Source: Varanus komodoensis
Taxonomy: Eukaryota > Chordata > Lepidosauria > Squamata > Varanidae
Direction of reading: 5' to 3'
Assembly (NCBI RefSeq): GCF_004798865.1
Contig: NW_025336598.1
Coordinates: 23,343,965 to 23,407,964, forward strand
Length of the DNA: 64,000 bases
Shown: positions 11,449 to 26,400 of the stretch, piece after piece
Numbering within the stretch: position 1 is the first letter of the stretch
Layout: the number at the start of each line of letters is the position of its first letter
Notes under the pieces: model-generated
Databases searched by the model: none
What the model saw: only the letters and a program-made list of their open reading frames with translations
Told to the model about the DNA's origin: nothing
Made by a program: the position numbers and the translations under genes

Positions 11449-14400
11449 CTGTAAAAGTAAGGGAAAGAGTGATAAAAATGTTAAAGGGCAAAATATGATG
11501 AAATGTCAAAAACAATGTGATTTATCCATGAGTTTATTTGGTTATAGCTTGTAGCAGCAAATCGATTGTTGTAGATTAGTGGCTGACTTGCCAAGCAAAC
11601 TAAATGCGTGTCAGCAATGATGTCTGGGAACCCACCTGAGTCTCCACAAAATTTTTATTTTCCTACCTCATCGAGTGTTTCAAAGGGCGCAACTCATGGC
11701 TGGTGAGTTGGCTTGATGGGTCTGGTTGTGGATGCCTCATTTAAGGTCTATTCTCTCCTGCCACCCAGTTTTTCACAGTTTTACCCAATCCCGACAAACA
11801 GCATGGGACCCATGATGCTCTTTTCCTGGCTGCTTGGCCACCGAACAGTGAGCCTTGGGAGTGACCATATTCATTGTGCAGCAGTCCACATGCATGAACA
11901 AGGCACACAAACTCTTGCTCAGAATGGTACCCTTTATTTATTTAGTATTGTGGGGCGCTCTTCAAGTGATGTGCTAAGAAGTGTGTGAGACACTTCCATG
12001 CTTCCCTGAAGGAACAAGTTAGAATCTCTGGCCCAGGAAAGAGAGAGGCTGAGGTTGGGGGCCAAAACAGACTCAACTTTAAATCTATATCTTTCTTCTG
12101 TCTTTACTCTAGAGTAGGCCCAGAGGCCCTAATCTGGATCTTTGGAAGTTTCTACTCCAACACTAGAGTCTTGATCTGCTCTAAACTAAAAATAAAAGGA
12201 GAGAAAGAGCGGTGTAGCTGCTAGACGGATATATCTTTTTTTGCACTTTGGTTTTCACATCTAGCAGGACACAATGGTAAGCAGGTACCAGAAGAGACTG
12301 TACCACTTCAGAGTATGGGTGGGAAACAGCCTGTTGAAATGTTTCTCTATATAAAAATAACCCTCCCTGCAAATGAAAGGCATGCATATCAGGGAGAAAG
12401 AGGCTAGTCCAATCCTTTTCCTGGATTTCCTGCTAATTTTCTATTTGGGCAGAGCTTTTAAAATATAGTGGATAATTTAAAAATTATGATCCCCAATCTG
12501 TAGCCTGAAGTGGTACAGATTCAATTGCACATGTAGACCTGGCTCTAACTAACATCTACTGAGGATACTAAATTTAGGGTTCTAAACAATGGAATCGTGG
12601 CGTAACTCCCACTAACTTCAATGCTTCCTAGTGTTTGAAGGTTGCTATTCTTCACACAAACAAGACAGCTTGATACATTTAAATTCTGCACAGCCATTAC
12701 CAGCATACTGACCTCTACAATGTCATCATCAAACAAAAGCCAAAATCCATGGCTCTTCACAATAGTAATATAATGTCCACGATTAGGCCCACTAAACAGA
12801 AAAACAAATTAAAAATTAGTGACAAGATGGAGTCAACCTCCTAAAAAACAAAAGTCATATTACTGTACATGGGCGGGCACCCATTTCAGTCTCCTTTGAC
12901 ATTTGAGTTGCTGTCCTGGGCATCAACACAAAATAGCTGCCATGGGAGAGACGGCTATTTGCAGGGGACAAGTAAGTAGTTCAAAAGACTGAGTACGAAG
13001 TGGAGGTGGAGTCAGAGTTCAACACACTAAGAGATGATGTTAAAATCAAAGTTTTCAGTGCCAACAGAAAATTAATTCACAGAAGACAAACACTTTCTTT
13101 CTGTTCCCTCCACCAGAAAACTCTGATTCCTTTCACTACCCAAGCCTCTCTTAAACAATTCTAAGCTGCCACTAAGAAAACGTGCTAACTTCTCTAAAGA
13201 AAGTAGGAGGGAAGGGCAACTCAGCAAGGGTCAAGACAGCACTGGTGCTTATGGACGCCCACCCATTACAGGAAAAGGCACTTAGACTGCAATCGTATGG
13301 TCCCTAGGAAGGCATCCCGGGGGCAGATAGAGGGACAGGGAGATCTGCAGCTGGAGAAACAGCAGCATCCAGTGGTGTGCATCTAGCAGGTACTTGGAGC
13401 TTTGGGCCTCCCACTTCCAATGTCCTCTTGCTCCACTGATGTGCCAAAAGGACGGAGCAAATACCAGCCTCGACATATTCCTTCCACTCCATCCACCCCA
13501 CCTCCATCTTCTATCCTGCTGGCATCAGCCCAGCAGGGCTTTGGATTTGGCAGTTCAGGCACTGGAGATTCTCCCCAGCATTGATTGCTCTGTGCTCATT
13601 AATTTATAGGCACAGAGACAGAAGAGGAAAAAAAGCGATACACAAATGTACCTCTCAGTCGTAGTGTGGATCCCATTTCCTCCCAGTCTGTATCTGAATT
13701 TTTTTACAAACACAATGTTCTCTACATTGTAGAAGCGCACAGGTACTTTCAGGCCTCAGGGATTCCTAGAAAGGATTTTTTTTCTTTGCTTATTTAATGC
13801 AGTTTGCTTCTACCTACTTAAAGAGTACACCAAATATACAGACACTAGCTCTGATTCACTTAAACATCAGGGTCCTGCATTCAGGATGAGAGGTAATGAC
13901 ACTCTTGTTCTGAATTATCTCCTGGCGTACACCTGAAAGCAGTTTACCTTCCACAGTGAACTACCACAGCCACGAGGTCATACATGCGATCCAAGTTGAT
14001 AGCATCCCCGGAGGTGTTGAACAGCCGAAGCTCCAGCGGAAATACCACACGGTAAGAGAGCTTGGTGTACCGATGTAGCTGCTCCATGTATTTGAATCTT
14101 TTCAGGTGCAATGCAAGGATCATCGGCAGTTTTTTAACCCGCATCCTGGGAAATCAAAGTAACATTATAGAATAAGAACTGCATTTTCTATTCATATCAC
14201 ACAAACAGGATTTTTTTGCATGGGGGTGAGGGGAGGCAACAACTGTCATGTTTTTTGAAAAGAGTGTTTTTAAAAAAATAGAAATACTTATAGTATAGCT
14301 TCTTTTATATGAGGCAAATTGCATCCGAGGTTCAAATAGTAATGCAAAACAATAGTGATATGTATTCTACTTATAAACAGGTACCTATCCCAATAACAAA

Positions 14401-17400
14401 ACGGGTTGGATTCAGATTTAGTCATGCTTAGTGGAGCTCCACTGAAATCAAGATGTCTGAAGTAAGTCCTGCCTAACCCTTTTGATTTGTACTGTAGGTA
14501 TGCCTGAGCCCCAATGGCCTTCCTTACCTTTTCTGTGCCTCCTGTTTGCTGCAGCAGGTCTCACAGTAATACTTCTGTTCACTACACAATGTTTCTGTGT
14601 TGCTGAAGTCTCTGGAAAAAGTTAGCAGAGGTACCTGTTGACAGAAGCGTTTTGGTATTTTCCAGCCCAACTACCCACTGTATTATCTATGAATTCGCAC
14701 ACATGTGCTTGTGTTCCATAAACACAGTTAGCAGAGTAGGTGGCTGGGTGGTCATCCGAAATGTTATGTGCAGCCCCTGCTGTAGCAGCAAAGAGTCATT
14801 TTGTACAGGCTCGCCTTTTGAGCAGGGGAGGGCAACCTGTGACCTTCTGATGTTTTGGGGCTACCACACTCATCCTCCTTCCCCACTGGCTATGCTGGCT
14901 CTGGCTGATGGGAGCTGCAGTCCAAAAACATATGGTAGGCCACATGCTGCCCACCTCTGCCTCAAAGAGTGCTCAGAAAGTGCACCTGTTCTGGAGTGTG
15001 GCTGCCCAGGAGTCAAGGGCCAAGGGCCCTCAGCACCCTCCACATGAGCGCCCCCTCACCTCCTCTGCAGAGGGGAGGTAGATGGAATAGCAGCAGCAAA
15101 GCTCTGGAGCAACTCTCCATCCAGCACCTGGAAGTTTTGCAGGGGAAATCCAAATGGTGGGCAGTAAAGATTAACTTGTTTTGGAGGCTTTTGGAGTAAC
15201 TGATTAGTGACAGGCAGTTACTTAATTCACTGTGAGAAATTTGCCCATTTTTGCATTATTGTGGGTTTGTTCTCGCCTGGTATTTGTTGCTTGTTCACCA
15301 TAGTGTTCTTATTGTGGGTTTTAAGCTTTGTTAAGGAGAATAAGCTGGAGAATATCTCTTGAATGAAGGTTTGAATGAATGAAACCTTGCAAAGAATACT
15401 TTGTTTCCAATGGGCAGGTTTGTCATTAAATTAATTGAATTAACTAATTAAGAGTTTGGGGTAATGGAAGTTTGATTATATTGTTCTGGCTCTTAATTTA
15501 GTGTTGTTGGAACAGCTAATTATACCATACTAATTATTAAAATGTGATTATATGCCTAACAGTTGGAACTTCTGAAATGATACTCTTGAGTTTACTGCAT
15601 GTGCCTACAAAACTCCATTTTTTCCCTTGGGTGTGACCAGCATGAAGAGGGGTGCCTTTACTGCCTGGGGGGCTGTTTGTGCATTGGGGGCCCACTATGT
15701 GCCAGGAATGCCTTCATATTTGGCAAAGTGTTTTGCTTCATTTAAACATCTAGCAGCTCAAAAACATTTTCAAATGAAAAGAATTCATAATGTCCAGCAA
15801 TTATTTGCCTTTGCTTTTTTATATAGAAGTTGCTACATGGCTAACCGTGCTAAGTTCTAGGGTGTTCACTTATGAAATGCCAAAACAAAACAAGCAAAGT
15901 AAATGAATCACCTGAAGAAAGGCAAAGAGAATGGCAAATCACATTAAATGTGCATGCACTAATTTTATATAGAGGTGCAAAGAGACAAAATAATTATAAT
16001 TTAAATAGAGAGTACAGCTCAGGATCCTATGGAAGACTGTGACTGGGTAACCAGAGTGCCTGCTTGTTCAGTCTAGTGTCCAGCTGGCATGTGTTGCTGA
16101 GCAACTGTTCTTACAATGACATTAAAGATAACTGGAATTCAGTAGGCCAGTCCTTCAAATACAGGCTATGTTCAGGCAGAAGATGGTCCTCCATCAGCCC
16201 TTCAGATAAAGATACTGCCCACTGTAAAGGAGGATACATGCCCACTCTACAAGATCAGGGTGACCTTATTCCCATAGACAAAAAGATTTCCACTGGAAAG
16301 AAACACTGGGAGTGGGGATGGGCCAAGTTCTGCTTGCCATTTCCTAAAATGGCCCAATGGCTCCATCACCCTCCTTGCTTCTGGACTGGCACCTGCTGGG
16401 CCAAATAACATCCTTTAAAGATTCAGCCTGGTACTGACAGCTGCTCATCTCCAACCTAATCCAGCTTATTGAATTTTATTTAAGTGCGGCTTTTGAGGAT
16501 GCCAACATGAACTAACACTTAGACAGAAAAATGTTGGAGTTGTTATTTATTCACAGGGAAAATGTTTTTCTTTAAAAAAAACAACACAAAAAACCCCAAG
16601 CACATAGAAAATGTTGATAAAACAAAGAAAAAGGAAGGGGCTGTGAGAGGCAAATTGACTTGAAACAACTGGTCTTTTTAACTCCTTGTGGAAATAAAAA
16701 TAATTGACACATAATTTATTGTGTTATTATATGCATTCCTATTTTAATGCCAGCACTAATACCCAGAGGAAAATAGCTATTTCACAGACTTAAACACAGA
16801 AGGCCTTTTTCATCCAAAGATAAGTAGGAGGGGGGAACAGCTAGATGTACTGTTAAGGGGGAAAGAAACTAATGGAGCAATCACCTCTGAACTGCTCCTG
16901 TTTACTGCTTTCTCTTTCCTGCTCTCCATTATTCATACAATTAAGTTCAAACAAACATTTTTCAGTTCTCAAACATAGCAATTATAATTTCCAACATACA
17001 TTCTGGAGCCTCATGGGCAAAGAGGATATTTTATGCTCATTTGAATAACTGATGAGAAAAAAATCCAAAAAGACTATTATGTTTTGCCTTCACAGAAAGT
17101 GTTCCCAGTCAAAATTCAGCCATTATCTGTTTTTTTATGGAGGTTACTACAGGTGTAATTGTCTGGCTAAAACCTAAGGTGGTCACATATGAGTTGCCAA
17201 AAGAAAAAAAGAGGAAATATATCACTTTGTAAAACAGACAGCCATTTTCCTTCTTTTACAGAAAAGGCACAGAAAACAGAAGTGGCTGGCTATATGTTAT
17301 CTCCTTATTTGCTTATGACACTGAGAGCTGAAGAATGTTTGTGGTTAGAATGTTAGGCTGGGACTCAGTAGATCTGAGTTCCATTCCTCACTTGGCCATG

Positions 17401-20400
17401 AAGCTCACTTAATAATTTTGGGCAGGTCACTGACTCTCACCATAACTTACATTGCATGACTTTTATGAGTGGAAAGATGGAAGAGGACTGTGTGATGTCA
17501 CAATGGAGGTGGGCTGGGCTGGAGCACTTGCTTTCCTCATGCACTTGCTTTATTCAGGGTGAGAACTCCCAAATAGGGCAAGGACATCAGCTAGTCTTTC
17601 ATGAGCTCTTTCATGCATGTTCTGAGATAAATACTTGTCACATACAAACCCAGGAGGCTGCATTATCTTGAATCAGGCTGTTGGTCCATACCGATACACT
17701 GATATTGTTTTCTCTGACTGACAGCAACTCTCCAAGATCTTTTCCAGCCCTGCCAAGTGGAGTTGTTGGGATATGACCTATGACTTTCTGTATCCAAAGC
17801 ACCTGTTCTAGCACCAATCTATGGCCTCTGACCCAAAACAAAGGGAGACTGTTCATCATGGAATCAAACTTCATTCAGTGTGACAGGCAGGGATACTAAG
17901 CCATCATTTAGTTATTTATACAGCTGCACACACTACCCTTCAGTATAACAATTTACAGGATGGCTCCCAATATGGTAGGAAGAACAATGGGCAGTATGCA
18001 ACATTGCAGCTACTCATCTGCAGGACGGACACAACAGGAAGCTAGTATTTCCTAAAGCAAATGGATGCTCATTTCTGGAACGGGGCAGCTCAATAGAGCT
18101 CCCTGGCAGGAGCACCACTGCTGTACCAAATTCCAGGAACGGACATTTCAAGATGTTTCCAGGGTTGCTTTGGGACCACAGGTTTCCTGTTGGGATAGTG
18201 GAAGGTCCCCTCTGACATGCACGCAGCATGGAATATTGCCTAATACAGCTATCATATAAGAACAAAATGAGACCAACCCCCCCCCCCACACTGCAAATAA
18301 AACCACCAGCAATAAAGCAAACTCTCTGCAAGCTCAGGAATGATGATGAAGATCTGTTGTTAGTCTTCAGTTGGCACCAAAACAGACATCAGACAATGTG
18401 GAAAGATTTCAAGAGAATGACAGAAAAATAGCCGTGATTGACTGCTACTTCCTGCCAAAATCATTTTAGAAATGAACTGTTATGAAGCTTCTAAAAGTGT
18501 TCAGGCTTTGGTGAGCATCCAGGAAAAGGGACATTAATTATTTTGGAAATGCTGATTAGCTTGCTTCACTGCATGGTTGTGCAATTCCAGCATCCTCCAC
18601 GCAGACAGAATGCTCAAGAACACAATGAATGCACCACAGTGGACTACCAGGTGTTCAACAGTCTTATTATTCCATTCCCAGTAAGGCACATAAGTGCCAC
18701 ATTCCCTCCCCTGCCTGCCTCCCTCCCCCGCCCACCCAGTGGCTTGCCAAAGATGCCTGTCCGCTTTCAGCCTGATGGTGACCCATTGCCCAGGCCTGTT
18801 CAAGTAGTACGACAACTGGACATAAGAGAGGGTGTGATCTCTTAGGCAAGATCACTGCTCGCATGCACTTACATTTAAGCAGCTAACATTCAAAAAGGTT
18901 GAACTTCTGCTGATTGCTAAGGCTTGACCCCAACTAATAGGAAAGCTTAAGTAGGTTCTTAATTTGTCTTAGAAAGATGCATTAAACTCTTCACTTGGAA
19001 ATGATGTGTTAATGAAATGCCTCAGCATTCTAGATGGCATTTATATGTGTGTGTGTTTGGGGGGTGATGTGTGTTAAGGTGTTTAATGACTACATTTTAT
19101 TATTGTTTGTATATTTTATTTAATTTCATTTCTGCACCACTCAATAGCTGAAGCTATTTGTTACATATTTGTTATTCAGTACCTAATATCATTTGATGAA
19201 GGGCAGTTTATAAGTATCCATCATAAGCACGTAAATATCCATCATAAGCAAGTAAAATAAATAAAACCAATATTTTGTTCAGTGAAACTCTGGTAAATTA
19301 ACAACTTCTGTAATTCAATGGAACATGATGGATGCTAAAATCTTTCCTGTACAGTCAACTGCCGTGATAAACTTTTTAATGCCTGGGAGCAAATGTTTCA
19401 AATTATTCATCAATAGGTCCTTTGACAGATGGAGGATAGATTAAGTATCTATTGTGTGTGCTTACAGAAATGCACACACTGAAGCTATTTGCTCCTGAGT
19501 AATCCTACAGTTTCCCAGGAGTAAGCAACCAAGACATTCAAAACCTGCAGTTTCTTACCAAACATTCAATGGCATCATGCTTGATATATACCCCCAGCTT
19601 CTTACCACCAAAAAAAGCTCTGTTTCTATTCCTTGATTTGATTTATGCTATATCAAAGTGGAAGTCTCAAATGGTCTTTTCAAACCCATTTTCTCTTTTT
19701 TACCTTAAGCAATGAGTAATTGATGTGTTCTGTTCTACATCAACAGAAAGATCGAGAAAATCTTCATCTTTGCTACTGACCTGAAACCAAGACAGAAAAA
19801 TCCAAAGCAAATTATGTACAGGTGCCTGACCCCAAGACCAGTTCCCTGAAGCAAATGCTTAAAGGAATATGACTACCATTGGAGTCAGTCCAACATCAAA
19901 ACCTAAAAGATAATGCCAAGGGGCCACCCAGGGCAGTCTTGTCATTGGGACTCTGATAGGGTAGGGACACACAGCAGATGTCCAACCTGTCCACTCATGA
20001 CATTGGACCTGCATTGGAATGAATGCTTTTTCTTCCATCTGTGAATGGAAGAACGTAAACCGTGCCTCTCACAGGTATTCTGCCTTGCCAACAGGGCACA
20101 GGAACAAACACAGGATTGCTCTGTCACTAAAGGGCATCTGAGTACCTGCAGTTACATTCTGGCCACAAAAAGGTACATGAAAACATGGTGTGAAGAGGGG
20201 TTGCAAGGCATGGTTTGGATTGGGTATTGCACATGGTTGTCAACATCTGCAGTGGACAAATCAATTGGTCAATTTCCCTGTCTCTCCAAGTCTTTCTGGT
20301 TGCAGGGTCCTTGGGTGTCTCCAAACTTGCAGGACACAGGCAATGTTTGGGGTCATATTTGGAAAGGTTGTTTCTGATGGAAATCTAAACATCAGTGATA

Positions 20401-23400
20401 GAAATATAAACATCAGCACCTTGAATTAAGTGCAAAACTAAAAGCAAGCCAGTGCAACTGTTGGAATAGAGCTGGCTGTGGCCTTTTCCTCTCTCTGTCA
20501 AGAATTAACTACAACGCTCCTGTATCAGTTGCTTTCCAGTCTGCCTTCGGGACAGATGCAGTTCCTCATAACCACTTGTCAGCTTGATAAAATAATTCAG
20601 GGGAAAATAAAGATTCTGGTTTCTCTCAGAATAAAATGCTAATGTTGGTGGATCTCATAAACAGAACGATTGTGCGTTTACGTTCAGAATTTGGATCCAG
20701 GGCTTTTGGGGGGCACTCTTCAGCACAGCTGTATTCAAGACAGGTAAACTGGACATAAAAGCACAGATCACCTGGATCTACACAACAAGAAAAATCTTCA
20801 TGGACTACGGTAGGGGTGGTGGCTGTCTTTCTGGCTATTTGATTCTGCCTGCTCATGGGCTACTCCTGAAAGGCCTGGGCCAAAATCCCATCTCTCATGT
20901 CACCATGGACATGTCTTGTCCCTAAACCGGGAAGGACAGTGGCTGCTCAAGGGATGTTGCGACAGTGAATATGAAGACTGCAAAGCACTTTGTCTTGTAG
21001 CACCATCCAGTGCATGATTCTAACGTGTCCCAGTAAAAGAACTGAAGCCCAGAATGACCTTTCATGACATTAACAATGCAGTTATAAAAATTTGTTTTCA
21101 GAAAATCCAGTAGTTACCAAACTGTGACCCAGGACTCTACCCAAGTGTGCCACAACATACAATCCAGCCCATACAATAAGATCTATCTCATGCCTTCTGT
21201 TAAGAGTCGCATTTATATGCCATCCTTTTGGGCAGAATGCTTTCACAAGGCAACTTACAAAATGAAAAAAAAAATCAATGATTGCAATGATAAAAACCAG
21301 ATTTTAAAAAAATATTAGCAATGAAATAAACAACCATTTAACAGACCAACTACAGACTCCTCAAGTAAAATGAATTGTAGTTAAAAGTAGTCAATGAGGG
21401 AACCAAACACACTTCTCAGTAGGGAGTTCGACAGTGATGTGGTCACCAACAGAAAGACTTAGTTTCTCATATGCACCATCTGGATGGGTCTTTCCAGTGG
21501 ATTCATGAGCAGGGCTTCTGTGGCCCATTGTAACAGATGGCTAATAGCCACAAAGACCATGGTTCAAAGCAGACAGCCTTCACTTCACTACACAGATGCA
21601 TCCCCACTTCTCAGCCGGCCTCTTACATCCACTTACATCTATCATCCGTATACCTTCTCACTATGCATATGCCCAGACCCCCACAACCCAACTAGCCCAA
21701 TGCTTACAGTTTCACAGTTCAAACATCTTGTTTCATTCGTCAGGGTTCCCTGAAAGATCTCGTGCACCCAGGTCAGCTCTTGTTTGTTGTTCTCTTCTGC
21801 TTCATTCATGTTGCCATTTCTCAACTTGCCATTTTGCTTTTCTTGTTTCTTCTCCTCCTGCAGAATGTCGGCAACAGTGTTCAGTAAGTAGTTCAGAAAC
21901 TCGTGGGCATCTTGCTGCATGTAGTTGTCAAAGAGGTCTGCAAAAAGGAGAAAGCCATCCATTTTCCAGGCTTCTGAAGTCCCAGCCAGCTTGGTGTTGG
22001 CACCTTCAGGCAGCTGCCAAGGTCTGCACATTTTAAGAAAAGCCACCAGTGCTGACGTCAGACTGGCAGGTGCACCTCCTCCTTCTCCCAACCTAGGATC
22101 AAAAGCAACCACATGCATGGAAGAGACAAGGAGCAGTCACCTGTGCACCTGACTGCTCACCTGACCTCTCCCTTAGAGAGATGCAATGGTAAGATAAGAC
22201 CTTGCCATGCCACCCAGACAGAGCAAGCAAGCAAGAGAACAAGGATGATGGCAGTGTTCTGCCTCAGCTTGCTCACTCTGGATGTTTTGGCTTGCACATG
22301 AGGGTTGCCCAGAAAGAGGCACATGAGGGCATGAGGAGGAGGAGGAAGCCTTCCAAGAGAAGCTGCCACATCCTCTTGGTTGTATCCTGGCCTTTCTGGG
22401 CAGTAAATGAAGGTAGGCTGGGCTCTGTCTACCATGTTGCATAGCAGCTGAAAGCATACATCAGCTGCTACCTCTGCTCTCTCACTGCATTGTCCTCTTG
22501 ACCATGCCAGTGGCATAAGCAGCCATACTGACTGGGAATGATGGGAATGCACTCCAATGCATCTGGAGGATATGAGGTTGAGAAAGGCTGCTCTAGTGGG
22601 ACTGGGTGACTTAACTGAGCACAGCCACCCAGAGAGTGTACATGTTTGCAAGGAGAGGTGGTGGAGCATCCTCCTCTTGCTCCTACAAGTTGGGAAAGGG
22701 TGCAGGACCACTGCCTAACACAAAGGAAGATCTTCAGATGTTTGAGATCAACCCCTGGAAGCCACTGCCAGCATGGCTAATGGTCAGGAATGCTGAGTCC
22801 AAAACATCTGGAGATCTACCTTCTGCCCACCTGTTTTAAAAGAAGGCTCAGCTCTGCTCCATACCATTTTCTTTTCGTAATCGGGAGATGAACTTTTTTG
22901 GTGGGATCACCCCAACTTTCTTCTTCTGTGTTGCAATACTATGGAAAAGGTCAGCCAGGCATGTCAGGAGGTTTTCCTTTTTTTTCTGCTGGGCCTTGTA
23001 TGCCAACACATTCTCCCGAAACGGCCGGCAGAAATACAGGGCTTGCAAGACAGAATTACAGTAGCACGTGTTTCCAAACTGCAAGATAAAAAGGTGGATG
23101 TAGACAGTGAGCCGCAGTGTGATGCGACATCCCAAAATTCCATACCTGTTGCTTCCAGATTTTCTGCTTTTTGTAAAATTCCTATCACAAGTTGCAAGGA
23201 ACTGCTTTTGATTGTGGGTCAGAACAGATGTTTGGTAGTGGAACTATAAAGAATTATTTAGCTAGGAATAAAAATTCCATGATGTTAAGCAGGTGTTTAG
23301 GTGTCCAGGCCATCAGGCCTTTTCTTTTTCAAAAAACTCAAAGCTTCTATTTCATTAGTTCCTAAACATTCCACTTAAATGCACTCATCAACATACTTTG

Positions 23401-26400
23401 GCTATGATCCAGAAAGCCTTTTATCATGCACAGGCTCTGTCATAAATGCAAGAAACCAGCTTGGAATAAGGTATAAATCCATGCTTCTTTCATGGATCTT
23501 CCTTCATAGCAGGAAGAAGGGCAGCTGGGTCTTTTCAGATGCTATTTTTTGGAGAGTGCAGTCACCATGGCAACAGTGAGCCAGTCTGGCTCATGCAGAA
23601 GCCCAACATGTGGAAGGGAGACTTTTCATGCAGCTCCTCCCACACCCAGTGTACCATCTGCAGCAATACACATGGGAATCAATCATTCAGAGGGTGCCTT
23701 TGAGCAAATGGGAGCATTTCTTGATCTCATTGCCAGGAAGCCTTGCATGTACCACTCCCCACTACTGCTGTCCCACCCTGACTGCAAGCAGAAGCCCACG
23801 GGGCACACTAACCAGCTCAGAAAGGCAGAAGCTCAGAAGCTTCCAAGTAAGCAACTGGTTCCAACAAGGTCTGGAGCTGAACTGAGGCCTTTTATCTTTC
23901 CAGGGCTAAATTACTCCTTCTCAGAGGAACAAACAGCCTGTACAGCTGAGAAATGTGTGGCCCTTCAGATATTGGTGGACTGCAAATCACATGGCTTAGT
24001 GCAATGTCACAGTTTGGCCTGGATACAAGCACCAGTAATGCTTTTCCAAGTGATCCAGCTGGCCTCTCTTCATCTAGGTTATGAGCCAAGCAATTCAGGG
24101 TGAGGATCATGCTAACCTTCAAAGTAAACGGGGATTGACACATGGGCTTATGTCAATTGAAGTCTGATTTATTTTCATGTGTAAAATGTTCTCTGTGGGG
24201 AAATCCAGATTTAAGATTGGCAAGAAAATATTTGTTTGGCATATTTGGATGGAAAGGCTAATTTTCACTTTGGCTCAGCATGCAGGGCCCAATGATAACT
24301 TCCTGCCATTCTCTGTTTTGTATGCTAAATATGATTTGCCAGCTCCAGCTGAATGGCAAAATGCACAACTGAAACATCTGATGGAATCCAGGTTTGGCCT
24401 TGTCACCTTTCCAGGTTCAGATCTCCCTTTGCTATTGGAAGTACTGGTTGAGGCTGAACAGCTACACTAGTCCAGGATCTATGTCTATAAATGCATGTCA
24501 TGAATTGAAAAACCCAATCTCGCCCAATCAGTGCAGCACTTCATTGGATCTATTTCAGGAGGGGAAACAGATTTTAGGTTACCTTTCCTAAATGATGGAA
24601 AATCATTTAGGAAAGGTAACCTAAATGATGCTTCAAGTAGACAACATTTTCAATAAGGGCTTAATTAAATCGGACAATTGTTGGAAATGCAATACAGCTA
24701 ACATTTCTCTTACCCAAATGTTTTGCCAATGCCCTACACCTGTCTAATCTAAAAGAAGATTAATTCAGATAAATTGTATGAGAAAATCTTCTTTAGTATT
24801 TACAGAAACTCCTTTTCTGAACTACCAGTCTTCCTTTTGGAATTTAATGCAAGGTCGGCAGAAATTGATTTTCTGCACCCTTTTGACAGCTAGAAGTCTA
24901 ATCCTACAACACTGAAAGCTAGAGGTCTTGATGAAACATTTGAATTTTGAATGGGTAGTTTTTAGGCAATTTTACAAACTGACCAATTCACAGATATCTG
25001 TGCTCCCTTTCTTGAAGTCTGCATAGAACTATCTTAAAAAATAGTACCACATGTTGTTATACATGACATATATAGGAGTACATAATATACACACATTCAT
25101 TGTAATAGATTTAGTTAAACATCAAGACAGGAAAGAACACTATTATTTTTATTTTCCCTTTTTTGGTTGGATTTTTATTTTTATTCTGAAATTTACAAGA
25201 ATTTTTAAAAAGTAAAACATGGAATATCTCATTCAGACCAGGAGGTATCCAGTCTGTCTGCCTTTTTCCTGTTCCTTCCTTTATGTTCTTAAAGTCTCAC
25301 TGTGACGCTACCGCTCCTCTTGACTTGCCCTTCCCATATTCCCTTCACCTGCTGGGGGACAAAATGAGACTTCTGCTTGCTCCAGTGTGGGATGGGGTGT
25401 GTGTGGCAGGTGGGCACCAGGACCATAGGAAAAACAGAAAATTTACACAGCAGTGCCTGCCTCCTCCTTTAGGGGTTGTGGGTTGTGATCTAGCACTTCT
25501 ACAAACCAGACTTTCAATTTTTGGCATAACCTCTAAAATGCATCCTGCATTACAGCAATGATACTTACATTGACCAGTCCGAAGTAGTGTTCATTGAGTG
25601 GAAATTGCTCTGGCCCAATGTCTTTTTCCAGAGCAGAGGCATTGGTGCCCTAGGGAAAAGAAATTGCCTTTTAAAAGATAAGAGAGAGATGACCCTGAAA
25701 GGGCAAGTCCCTTCACACTTCTGCTCTGAAGTTGTGCCAAGAGGACTCTCCCAGGGCTTAGGCATCTCTGAGGGCTTACAGCTCCACTGCAGCTCAGCCG
25801 GTGACATGAGGCTGCCGTGCACCTCCAAAAGAATATTGTAGAGGTGGACAAGGTACCAAAATCAGCAACCCACAGGATCAAAAGGCCGGAACAACTTCCC
25901 TATGAGGAAAAGATATAACATTTGGGACTCTTTAGCATGGGGGTGGGGGGGGGACCCAAGTAAATCGGCAGTGGAAGGAGAAGGAATAGAGTTGTATAGA
26001 AATATGCATGGTTTGGGATCAGTGGACAGGGAGGTATTTTTCTTTGTCTTTCATAATACTAGAACCATTATTCCATGATGCTGCATAGTGGGAGATACAG
26101 GAGAGATGAAAGTGAGTACTTTTTCACTCAGTGCATAAATGGTGCAATTTGCTACCCCAATATGTAGCAATGGCTGCCAAGCTGGACAGATATAGAAGGG
26201 GATTCAACAGATTCATAAAAAAGAAGACTGTCAATGGCTACCACTCTTGATGAAGACATGCTTATGAATACCAGCATACTTATGAATACCAGTTGCTGAG
26301 GAAGACAAGAGAAAGGTGTCCACACAATCTTGCCCTGTTTGTGGGCTTCCTACAAGTATTTGGCTAACTGCTAAAGAAGCAGAATGCCTTGGTAGGCATT

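Larger units (their letters stand above)
14612..19703 (-). other. USP46: USP46 intron 5
   Basis: A 5.1-kb intron. It holds a palindromic MITE (14.82 kb) and a SINE fragment (17.34 kb), and a LINE-like AT-rich tail near 19.1-19.27 kb with a small tandem duplication (ATCCATCATAAGCA twice). The stretch 15.2-17.1 kb is largely repeat-free and AT-rich, with several TAATTA cores at 15.42-15.54 kb. No gene. Confidence 0.7.

Noticed and set aside
22157-22711. 184-codon minus-strand frame in intron 3
   Set aside because: Lies in a USP46 intron over a MITE copy; no family motif, and adjacent exons are fully accounted for.
24573-24625. Perfect hairpin considered as a microRNA precursor
   Set aside because: Stem of 24 bp with a 5-nt loop is shorter than usual precursors, and the flanks do not extend the pairing.
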